From contig RXOD01004632.1 of the NCBI GenBank assembly GCA_005223375.1, forward strand, positions 1 to 19,743: 19,743 bases of DNA. Reading direction: 5' to 3'. A program made the translations under genes and the position numbers. This DNA comes from Amoebophrya sp. AT5.2 (Eukaryota > Sar > Dinophyceae > Syndiniales > Amoebophryaceae). Position 1 is the stretch's first letter. Every line of letters begins with the position of its first letter. The notes under the pieces are model-generated. The model was given only the letters and a program-made list of their open reading frames with translations, made no database searches and had not been told where the DNA came from. Shown here one piece after another: positions 10,273 through 19,400 of this stretch.

Positions 10273-11705
10273 TTAGATCATCTCTTCTGTCGCCTCGAAC
10301 GTCTTCAGCGCCCTTCTCAGGGTTTTTACGTCCTGGCATTCGCTCTTGTAGAACTCTTTCGCCGCATGGAGGAGCATTTTTGCCTCCTGTTTCTGTAGCA
10401 TGTGCACCGAGATCTCGGCGACCAGCTCCGAGATGAGCTGGAGCTGCTTTGCGACGCCCTGTTCCCGCTGCATCATCCACTGCTCGAAACCCGCGTCCGT
10501 GTAGGAGGCAGGATCGGCCTCCTCCAAGGGACCGGGAGGGCCGGGGGACGCAAGAAACTCCTGGGGGGCGTTTCGTAGGAGGCTCGTAGTGGGAGCGGGT
10601 GGAGCCAAGCAACATAAGCTAAATTTTTCACGAGCTATAAAAACACCAGATGTTTGTAGCTAGTAAACTACAAATTTAAAAAATGAAATCGTACCTACTA
10701 ACTAGACATAAGGGTAACCGGCGGACGGAAGCAAAAGCTAAGCACCTCGAAGTTTTTTGCTGCCTTGATGTGGAACTCGAATATTCTTGGATGGAATTTT
10801 GCCGCCATCTTGCTCCCCATGAAGCACTGCAGGACTCCGGCTATTCTTCCGCACAACAGTCTCGCCACTACTGTCTTTCCGACGAGTTGGTATTCCACCG
10901 CACCAGGACGCTCCAATTCCACTGCTTCCTTGCCCTTTTCCTTTTGCTCGTGGTCCCACCAGGAGCCCTTCATGTATATGGCCGCGCGTGCCAACTTGAG
11001 TGTGGTGTCAACCCGGACGAACTCTTGCTGGCAGTTCGGGGCCCACAGGGTCGGCTGCAGGAGCAGGTCCAAGGCGTTCGTGCTGGTCCCGTCCGTGTTA
11101 TTCAGCGCGTTAAAGTTGGCTACGAAATGCTCCCCCTTCTGCGACACGAGAATCGCCGCTTCCCGCTCCTCCTGGCTGCTTCCGTAAAGAAGGAAGGCCC
11201 GCTGTGCGCACTGTCTCGCGTGGAACGGAAGGCCTTGCGCCGCCTTACGGGCCTCCGCGGCGGCGAGCTCGACGTCGCCCCGAAGAATCGCCATCTGGTA
11301 CGGGGAAGGCTGGCTGCCTTGCAGCTGGGCGGCAGGGCCGTTCTGCGAGCTGCCGGCCGCTGACGAAGACGAATCTTCGCTGTGGAGCTGTTCGTCTCGT
11401 CGGGGGAGGACAGTGTCCGCGTCAGTCTCTTGATGGACATAGACTTGCTCCTCAGAAGTGCTGGGGTCCTTGACGGCGGCATGCATAATTCGTGCGGAAG
11501 TAGAGGGCGGCGAGGACGCGGCGCCAGCGGTGGAAAACCCACGAAGTGAGTAGTGCGGCGCCGAGCCTGTCGCTCTAAACGTCGAGGTGCCGCAGCCGCC
11601 TGGCGAGGTAATTGCATTCTTCGAAAAGCTCAGGAGGTTGCGCGCGCCCGACGAGGTTGCGCGCGAGGTTGCGCGCGAAGTGGCGCGAGACACAATTTGC
11701 CGCAT
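10273..11705 (-). CDS. Unrecognised protein with mitochondrial-type presequence
   Basis: I do not recognise this protein. Two exons, 10738-11705 and 10273-10618, joined across a 119-bp repeat-flanked intron, give 437 residues. The ATG at 11705 opens a strongly basic, Ser/Ala/Thr-rich N-terminus with no acidic residue (MRQIVSRATSRATSRATSSG), typical of a mitochondrial targeting peptide. RATS is repeated three times, encoded by a 12-bp tandem repeat. Residues about 75-130 are low complexity. From about 135 (QMAILRGDVELAAAEARKAAQ) to about 320 the chain looks globular and mainly helical. The second exon adds a Pro-rich linker and a helical, coiled-coil-like tail (EQWMMQREQGVAKQLQLISE onwards). 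If the exons are not joined, the first ends 13 codons later at a stop and the second has no ATG. Function unknown; mitochondrial location is inference. Confidence 0.65.
10619..10737 (-). other. Non-canonical intron (119 bp) flanked by a 7-bp direct repeat
   Basis: TTAGCTT occurs at both ends (735-741 and 616-622 after 10000). The AGC codon inside it is in frame in both flanking exons. Cutting after AG at both copies (CTTAG|CTTTTGC and ATTTAG|CTTATG) removes 119 bp, deletes the in-frame stops and keeps the reading frame. No GT donor gives an equally clean join, although C|GTCCGCC with acceptor TTATAG|CTCGTG is an in-phase alternative. No clear terminal inverted repeat is visible. Confidence 0.55.
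11653..11688 (-). repeat. Three 12-bp tandem units encoding RATS repeats
   Basis: The 12-mer GAGGTTGCGCGC on the plus strand occurs exactly at 11653-11664 and 11665-11676, and a diverged copy follows at 11677-11688. On the minus strand they encode three copies of an Arg-Ala-Thr-Ser unit in the presequence of the unrecognised protein. The unit is a whole number of codons, so expansion would preserve the frame and add positive charge. Confidence 0.85.
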
Positions 11706-12340
11706 CGTTCTACTACAAACGCTGGGACGAGAGCTTCTCTTCTCAGAAGTTCTGGTGGTGCAGCGAGCCGCCGTGGCTATAAATTATAAATATCCTCGCT
11801 GTCAATGTCAAAGAAATGCTGATGTAGCTATCAAGTAGTTACTCCGAAAATACGGCGCTACGTGGTGCGTTGTCACGTGAAGCCTTTATCTTTGAGGTGC
11901 TTTCTAAAGCGACTACATGTTGCTTGGGCGTGCGACGTGAAGGCATAAAAATTTAATACTAGAGTAGATCTTTATCCACCTGTCTGAAAAACCGGTTATC
12001 TTTGTGCCACGATTGTCAGCCGCGTCGTGACGCGCGATACGTCCGCAGCGAAAAAAGATCGTTGACACAAACGGACCACAAGCAAAAGCGAAAGACCTCA
12101 TGAACATCTTGCGCATTGTTTGTGATTGCCGTTGTGCGGTGCGCTCCATGGCACCTGCTTCTTTTTTTCTGCAAGCAGGGAATAAAGATAAAGTAATTAG
12201 AACGTTGTCCACCTCCACCATGCCACAAGTGTTGCGAATGCCAACCCTATCGGGAAGGCAATGCTGTCTCCGCCCGCCCAAACGCCAGCGCTATCAACAT
12301 CGGTGCGATCATGATGTCCTGGAAGTACAGCTACAGCCTC
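11706..12340. other. Intergenic stretch, no gene seen
   Basis: About 635 bp between two minus-strand genes. Small open frames exist on both strands but none has a recognisable domain or continues from a neighbouring exon. It should carry the 5' leader of the presequence gene and the 3' untranslated region of the gene at 12341. Confidence 0.5.
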
Positions 12341-13120
12341 TCATTGCAGCGGCATGCCGTTGTTCCACAGCTCAGCATTCTGGATCTTCTGGAGGTTTAG
12401 CAGAATTCGGCGCTCCCGGCTGTAGCTCTCGTCCTCATCTTGACCTCCTGCAACCGCGCCCTCGGTCCTCCGTCCGGGGTTCTCCTCCGACCATGGGCTG
12501 CGGCCCGCAGCGGACGAGGAGGACTCGCTCCGTCGTACATTTCTCGGTCCAGCAGAGGCAGAGGATCGGAAAGAGAGAGACGAGGCGCTGTTCGCTTCTT
12601 GCAGCACCCTTACTGCTGACGCAGACTCGAGCACCTCGTCTAACGTTTTTGATTTCGTCGTGAAAATCATCGGCGGCCTCCTCGTATTGTCGGGGTCCTC
12701 CACCTGCTCCTGTTGCTGGTCCTGGAGCAGCTGCTTCTGTTCTCGCGCATTTCTGGCGAACTCCTCGCGGGCCCGCTGGAAACCAGGCTGCTGCCACAGG
12801 TTTCTCATCACCTTCACGGCCGGGTCGTCTTCGTCCACGGTGGCCGGCGGTGGAGGTGCGGTGGCGCGCTTGGCCTTCTTCGGCTTCTGATTTTCATTGC
12901 TCTGCGCAGCTCGAGGTAGCTCCGCAAGCACGGTGCCGGAGGATTTGGCTGGCCCCTTGACGATAATGCTCCGCTTCTCTCCAGCATCGGCAATGGGGAC
13001 ACGCTGCGACGGATCCGTGCTCAATGCGACCGCCAGCAGGGGCTCAGAAGGCAAACGGATTGAAAGTGCCAGCAGAATAGCTCTCGTCGGGGCGGAGACA
13101 CGAAAGAGTGCTGGCATCAT
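12341..13120 (-). CDS. Unrecognised 259-residue protein with N-terminal targeting or signal segment
   Basis: I do not recognise this protein. It is a single exon starting at the ATG at 13120 (a second ATG follows immediately). Residues 1-34 (MMPALFRVSAPTRAILLALSI onward) combine basic residues with a hydrophobic run, fitting a signal peptide or a mitochondrial presequence. Residues 70-90 are Lys/Pro-rich. Residues about 103-140 (VMRNLWQQPGFQRAREEFAR, then a Gln-rich run) are strongly helical and may form a coiled coil. The rest is Ser/Arg/Glu-rich and probably disordered. It ends at a TAA 286 bp downstream (on the minus strand) of the preceding gene's stop. Length and composition are consistent with a real, lineage-specific protein, but the evidence is only the long frame, the N-terminus and the strand match with neighbours. 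Confidence 0.6.
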   Translation of the reverse strand: MMPALFRVSAPTRAILLALSIRLPSEPLLAVALSTDPSQRVPIADAGEKRSIIVKGPAKSSGTVLAELPRAAQSNENQKPKKAKRATAPPPPATVDEDDPAVKVMRNLWQQPGFQRAREEFARNAREQKQLLQDQQQEQVEDPDNTRRPPMIFTTKSKTLDEVLESASAVRVLQEANSASSLSFRSSASAGPRNVRRSESSSSAAGRSPWSEENPGRRTEGAVAGGQDEDESYSRERRILLNLQKIQNAELWNNGMPLQ

Positions 13121-13405
13121 GGGCAGTGTGAAAGAAGGGCGTGTTTTTGTACCTTTACGTTTCGCAGACGACAGACTTGGGGCAGTGCTCGGAATATCGC
13201 TTCTTCTTTCACGACCATGATTTATCGGAATTATTTTGGAGGTAGTGGAGCAGTTTTGAGTTTGTTTATGGTCGCTTATTCAAGTTCGTACTGGTACAGA
13301 ACACGTGAGGCGGAGCCATCTCGTCAGAAAAAAGACGGCCGCACGGCAACCAGGAGGACCTGCCGAGAAGTTCCACAACGTAGGAAAAGCACAAAAATAA
13401 GCTCC

Positions 13406-15168
13406 TCAAAGAAACATCTGTCCAGGAGCCCTGGCGTTGCCCGCTTTAAACTTGAGTAGCGCCGGGTCCTCCTCCACCTCCTGCACAAGTTCGATCGGCA
13501 GGTAGTTGCTCGACCCGCTCGCTTCTTCTGCCTCCTCCAGTCCGTTGCACAGTGCTTTCGGGTTCTCCTGCAGGTACATGGCCTGGATCACCATCTTCTC
13601 CGCCTCTTTTTTGATTTCCTTCGTTCTCTGCAGCACGTCTTGCAGCAGCAGGATCGCCTTTTTCGCGTGCCGCATTCCTGCGGACGAGTTGGTGACACTC
13701 AGGTCGATGCGCGTCTGGCTCCCCATGAAATTCTCGTGCGCGTACATCTTCGCGGCCTTGCTGCCGGACAGGTAGCTACCCTGCGAGGGCATGCGCGCGA
13801 GCATGCTGAGGATGATCGGAAGCAGCATACTGTACCACAGCTTCGTGAACTTCGCGCCGGTATACTGCATCGCCGTGCCCGCGATCTTCTTCGCGCCCCT
13901 ATACGCTCTGACCGTTTAGAGGGAGAAAAAATGCACTTTCACCGATACCACTGGCTGATAGATAGATTCATTCATTGTTGAATGAGCGTTGGGGCCTATC
14001 TATGAGTCAGTGAGTATAGTACTTTCTACTTTAATTAAAAATAATTAAAACGTGAAATCATGATGGTCGCCGATTCGTCAACCGCAACACCAACAGCAAG
14101 AGCAACCCCCCTCCGCAACTGCTTTCCTATGACTCGTTGGCAGAAATGGCAAAATGTCACGCGGCAACAAGACCAATGAATCGGAACGAGTGAAATTCAA
14201 ACAATATTTATAAAACGAGACGGACAATACAATGAATTATATATGAAGACCATGAAGACCAGACTGGATCTGCGCGGCCTGCAGCGAACTACAGCACAGC
14301 TACACAGCTATGAGTCTTCAACGCTTCTACTGTCTTCTTTTCAGCAATGCCTCGAGAAACTAGCACTCTGGATCTCCCCTTAAATCGTTCTCCGGACCAT
14401 GCCGACAATGACTTTCGCGCTCTTTACCGCGGCGCCAACGATTTGGCCCTCGACCTGCAGCATCTTACCCACGCCTTTCTTCATCAGCCCAAAGGGGTAG
14501 GTCAACGCGCCACGAAACCGTCCGGGCGGCGGCGTCGGGCCCGAGAGACCGGGCGCCTCGCCACCCTTAACACCATCAACGTCATGGTGACGTCCTTCGC
14601 TATCGCCGGGCTCCTCCTCAACTGTTTGTATGTTGACATGTTCATCTTCATGATTTTCCACAACCGAGCTACCCGCCGGATCCGCTGAAGGCAGCGGGGC
14701 GACGGAAGAAGCGTCGAGGAGGGCGTCGTCGAACATCATGTAAAAATGAGTCTTCGCCCTCGCGGTCTTGTGCGAGAGGACCGGCTGCTTTGTCATCGGG
14801 TGGCCACGAAGATGGATCGCTCCGCGCGCACCACTTCTTGTCGTAACTGAAACTGCATCCGCGCCCATGACGTGCCCGTGCCGTGGTCCCGCACCTGCAG
14901 TGGTGGCATTCTTGCCGAAGAAGTCGCTCGCGAGAGAATTAGGCGGCCTGCCGGGTACTTGATCAAACATCAAAAAAGACGAATCATGTGCGTGGAGGGG
15001 GGCTGTTCCTCGCGCTCGCCCAACTGACGAAGTAGACGAAGAGAGCAGCATTGCAGTCGTCGCGCCACCGCTGAAAGTGTCGGTGTACGCAAGTGTCGGG
15101 CGCTGAACGTCGAACACTCTAGTAGACGAAGCACTTTGTGCAAGCATGTCGGGCGGAAGAGACCGCAT
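13406..15168 (-). CDS. Unrecognised protein, two exons split by a repeat-flanked intron
   Basis: I do not recognise this protein. Exon 1 (14386-15168, ATG at 15168) encodes a mostly disordered N-terminal part that ends in an amphipathic, Gly/Ala/Lys-rich helix (LMKKGVGKMLQVEGQIVGAA). Exon 2 (13406-13912) opens with sequence of the same character (RAYRGAKKIAGTAMQYTGAK), then a short hydrophobic stretch (LWYSMLLPIILSMLARM), helical sequence with KEIKKEAEKM, and an acidic C-terminus. The continuity of style across the gap, the in-frame ACG codon at both edges and the stop codons between them are my reasons for joining them. The product is about 429 residues (426 with the alternative junction). 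The hydrophobic and amphipathic helices suggest membrane association; that is inference. Exon 2 also has an internal ATG at 13870, so a separate 154-residue protein is the alternative. Confidence 0.6.
13913..14385 (-). mobile_element. Probable introner (non-canonical intron, 473 bp)
   Basis: AACG flanks the insert at 14386-14389 and 13913-13916. Next to it are imperfect terminal inverted repeats: on the minus strand TTTAAGGGGAGA begins the element, and the reverse complement of its end is TTTAGAGGGAGA (10 of 12 match). It ends CCCTCTAAACG, like the ends of the introns at 18851 and 19555. ATCTATCTATCAG lies about 50 nt before the end, as in the intron at 19555. Removal keeps frame and joins ...RRT to VRAYRG.... 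A second in-frame cut uses AG at both sides (CGGAG|AACG and GGTCAG|AGCG) and removes 482 bp. No GT donor gives a matching phase with a nearby AG acceptor. Confidence 0.6.
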
Positions 15169-16420
15169 AATTATAGAAAAGTAAGTGCCGCTGTCGTGCT
15201 CGTGCTGGTGCTCCCTGAGAATGAAATTGTTTGAGATTGAGAAATCTGAATCAATCTGTTTGTTACTTTGATGTAGAAGTTGTAGTAGTAGTATACTGTT
15301 TCTACAACTTCTAGTTCGGCAGCCTACTCCGGAAGGGGAGCAGTGTGCTGCTTGCGGTCGCCTGAAAAAACCTGAATTTCATTCTGTCCTCAATAATGCA
15401 CCTCCTAGGTTTAAGGTTTTCGTTTTGTTCCTCCACCTGATGCTGGTCCTGGTCGAGATCGATTCGACAGCGACGAACACGACGACGAGACGAGCGAATC
15501 ACTCCGTCGAGGTCAAGCAAAAATGAATCTGTGCACGTTCGTCAAAGCGTAGGGCAAGAAGCAAACTAAAGCAGGTGGCGCCAGTAGATTATCTTGCGAT
15601 GAAGTCACAGATACTATGACCTAAACACGAAGAGCTGACGGGAACGGAGTGCAAAAGCAAAAGGTCTTGTGTGCAGCTCGAGGATCTTCACGATCTATGT
15701 AGGAGCGTCGGCACTCAACTACATAGGCCCACTCTTCTGCCCCTAGCGTCCTCACCCTCGTGGCCACGAGGTTTTCACTTAACACAACCGCGCCTCCGGT
15801 TTGTGAAAAACGTCACGAGCCGACGAATGGAACAGGAACAGGAAGCAAGCCCTCTCGGCATCGTGACCGTGGGGGCGCATTCTCTGCCGCGTATGCGGCC
15901 ATTTTTTTAAAGCCGTCTTCAGCAACACCAGAACGGGACGAAAAACGCTCGTAGTATAGTGCGATGTCGATCTGGTGGATGTGCATTGATTTTGATTGAT
16001 GTTCTTCAAGATTTATTTCGTGGTATTATTCAATATAGTAAAAAAAAACATTCTTTATTGACAGATTCTACCATTTGTCGCTTGCGAATTGGACGGTTAC
16101 TACAGTGCTGCTCAGCTTCATATTCGTTCCCATAGGGAGCCGGAAGAAAACGGCTATAGTTGTTCATCTACATCTTGTTGGAAGCCTTTCTCTATTTCAT
16201 ACATGCGCGGACTCTTGGGGTTGGTCTCGGGAAATCCAAATCCCGCCCTCTTTATGGGCCTAACGTCCAACTATTCGTGACTAAGTGTTTGCAACAACGT
16301 CGATCGATCATTATATAAGTACGATGAGCCCCAGCCCTTGCAGGAGGCAGACGCAGACTGCGAGGACAGACTAGTGGTCTTACTTTCGTCGCTGTAACGA
16401 GGGTACCTCAGTTCGCCTCT
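15169..16420. other. 1.25-kb intergenic stretch, no gene seen
   Basis: It lies between the ferlin stop codon and the start of the unrecognised two-exon gene. Frames are short, mostly under 80 codons, and none is recognisable. It contains a 12-bp stem hairpin at 15274-15313 about 105 bp before the downstream start codon, and a run of eight A at about 16042-16049. Promoter and UTR sequences are expected but I cannot place them. Confidence 0.5.
15274..15313. repeat. Hairpin with 12-bp perfect stem and 16-nt loop
   Basis: TAGAAGTTGTAG at 15274-15285 is the exact reverse complement of CTACAACTTCTA at 15302-15313. If transcribed with the minus-strand gene starting at 15168 it would lie in the 5' leader. 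It could be an RNA structure, a palindromic binding site or a small mobile-element end. Confidence 0.8.
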
Positions 16421-19400
16421 TCATGACCCCGGTCCGACAATGTTTAAGCCCCCGCTGCCCATGATCTGCGTGACGAAGAAGAGAACCCCAAAGACCGCAA
16501 GGACGCATGTGGCGCCGCACGTGCACCCGCAGAGCCATTTGCAGTACATGACCTTCTGCGGCCCGAGCAACACCTTGGTCAGCAGCCACGGGTCGCGAAG
16601 CGCCGTCTGCCAAGTCACGCGGCCCACCGGATCGGGCAACGCTTGCGGGGCGTCCCTTCCTTCGCCCACCGGATGTTTGTCCGCGTACTCCTGCGGCAAA
16701 ACTTGGATGTCACACATGAGGACGGCTGGCGTGGGCTCGCGGGTGGTGTTACAACACGGACAGCACCGGACGTCGACAGGCTTAGGCGCGTCTGAATCGA
16801 TGGCGAACAGTGATAATCTTCCCGATCAACCACCAATTTTTTTTCGTTGAAAGTCATATCAAGCCTTAACCGTTAAAATAGGAGGTAAGAGCCACAAACG
16901 AGAGATTGGTACTAACTCAATACCTGACGGCCATGAGTCAAAGACGACTTTCGTCTTCGCCTCGCCCATGATCGCGGCTTCCGGCTTGGTGGCTGTCCGC
17001 AAATTAGTGTATGCCAGACGCAAGTGGTGGTCCAGAGGAATCACCTGACACAGAACATAGGTCACTTCCCAATATTTAGACTTATCATAGTCATAAGCTT
17101 TTGTGCTGTGAGAAAGTGTTAGTCTACCTAACACTATGAATCTACTCTATCTCATCTGTTTCATCGTGTCAATCACAAAATTGCTTCAAGATGAAGAAGA
17201 AGAAACCAAAAGTTTACTTAAGTTGGTATAGAGTAAGCCACTTTTTGTTTTTGTTTTTTCCAGAATGTTGGCACGATCGGTAAGAGAGGGATGAGCACGT
17301 TAGAGAACCTACTCGGTAATAGCGACGATATTGCGTTCGCGGGTAGCCCTAATCTTTAAACTGCATGACTGTAGTCAGGATGCATACAGGATGTACCTAT
17401 AGCCCCGCTAGTATAACCTTGAGCTTAATAGGCAGCTGCCGATATCTGCCTGTGATTGTTCTACTCGCGTCGTTGCCGGGTAGTGCTTTTGTCATCGTAC
17501 CAACAATTAATTTTAAAAAGATACAACTATCTTTCTAAAACTTGAGTAGTTCCTCTGCTTCTTGCAAGTTGTATACCTCGGGATCGTAGATGGGTTCTGG
17601 GTCTGTGAGTGAGTCGCTGTCCAGCAGCTGCAGCACTAGTGAGCAGGAGGCGGCTGGGCAGTTCACTGTGAATTTCCAGCGCCAGTTGAAGTTTGCGTCG
17701 CTGTTGCTGAACTTGTGGCAGTCCGTGTCCCGCGTGAACCGGGTCACGGTGCCGTCCACGCTGCGGACCACGAGCGTGCCGCGGACGATTAGGTCGTTCC
17801 GCTGCCCGTCGTCCATGAAGATGGTCACGCCCTTCACGTTCCACACCGTGACGCGGATCTCAAAGTCGGCACCCTGGCGCGCGGCGGCCACGTCGTAGTC
17901 CGTGTACGGTTCCTCCGAGGGGACTAGGTCCACCCAGTAGCGGATCGAGCCCGCGGGCGTGCGCAGCTTGGAGTCCGGGTCGATGTGAAACAGGTCCGCG
18001 AACTCCACCGGAAACGGCTTGCCCGGCGCCAGGTGGGGCCGCAGCTTCTCGCCGCTCTCCTCGTCCACACCCTCGTTGGCGAGGTGCTTCGTGAGCCACT
18101 CGACGGAAGTGAGCTGGGTGAGGTTCTTCTGAATCACGGCCTGCCACCGGTCCTCCACATCGATATCCACCTCACCGATGATGGTCGGCGCGCCGAGAGC
18201 CGACTCATTCATCACCTTCAAGTTGATGGTGTCGGCGCCCGGAATCTGCACGGGAAGCGCAAAGTGCTCGTAGAAATCGGGGTTGTGGCGCCCGTACCCA
18301 TTGCGCTGCTGCGAAACGAAACTCTGCGGGTTCGCGCCCGTCTGTGGTCGTGGGTTAGTGTAGCTACGCGAAAGTACTACATCTTCTGGTAAATGATAAA
18401 ACTAAGACAACAAGAACAAGGGCGAAACTCCTGCATCAAACTAAAACAAAAGAAAAGCATCAATCAACACCCGACGCGGCAAGGGCCTGCGGATAATAAA
18501 ATAAATGTATCTATTTTTTTTTTTGATATTAGTGGCATGATCTTAGTATTAGCACATAGGTACAACTAGCAGCAACTACCGAGCTCGCCGAGAGGTATGG
18601 ATTCACTGAGCCCGTGGCTTCCACCAGGTTTCGTGCCGTGAGCACGTACACGTGCGCCATGAGCGTGTCTGTCTGCCAGAACCGGTTTAGCGGAATCTTC
18701 AGCGGCTGCGGGATGGACTGGAAGAAGTCCTCGCTGTCTCGGTTGAAATCCAGCTGGTCTTGGGGCACTTCCTCCAGACTGACGTGGCCCTTCAACTCGC
18801 CCACAAAGTCCATCGTCTCGCCGACAACCAGCGACCGCCGCAGGTTCATGCTGTTAGAGGGGATTGCAAAAGAACCCATTTTTGTCGGCGGCATTCCATC
18901 TGGCACTGGCACACGGTTGATTTGGCTGCTACTGATAGACGAAACACAAGTAAGACGAAACACGAGACACCGCAGATGAGAGCCTTCCCGGGGGGGCCTT
19001 CTGCCCGTTACTTTGCAATGCCTATACCACCTCCCTAGCTCCGACGAGGACGACAATTAGACCAAATAGATGATACGTCGAGACAAAATACCGAAGGAAT
19101 ACAAGGCGAGACAAAACAGGGGACCCAGCGCGACATCATCCGAGACCATAGCTACCCAACGCCCTTCTACGAGACGCCCACTCGGACCGGGATGTCCAGG
19201 AAAATGGGTTGATAGGATCCCGTCCGTAATGCTGTGCGCCATGAACTTCTCCTTGTAGGGGTCCTTCTTGCTTCCGTCCTTCCGGATCAGGGTAGAGTCG
19301 TCCTTGTCCACTTTCCCCATGCCGCTGAAGACGTCGGGGAACACTTCGCCCAAGTACTTGCGGTACCACGACTCGGTCTGCTCCCGGTCGAAAATACTCA

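Noticed and set aside
10683..11363. Plus-strand frame of 226 codons
   Set aside because: Antisense to the presequence protein; no motif and opposite to the strand of all other genes.
12100..12663. Plus-strand frame of 187 codons
   Set aside because: Half of it is antisense to the gene at 12341; the remainder has no recognisable content.
13217..13459. Plus-strand 80-codon frame with a short hydrophobic N-terminus
   Set aside because: Its 3' end overlaps the coding exon at 13406 in antisense, it is short, and it is on the wrong strand for the array. It cannot be excluded but is not supported.
16859..17134. 91-codon minus-strand frame as an independent gene
   Set aside because: Only its last part (GEAKTKVVFDSWPS) is ferlin C2 sequence; the rest is best explained as intron read-through with no ATG start that fits.
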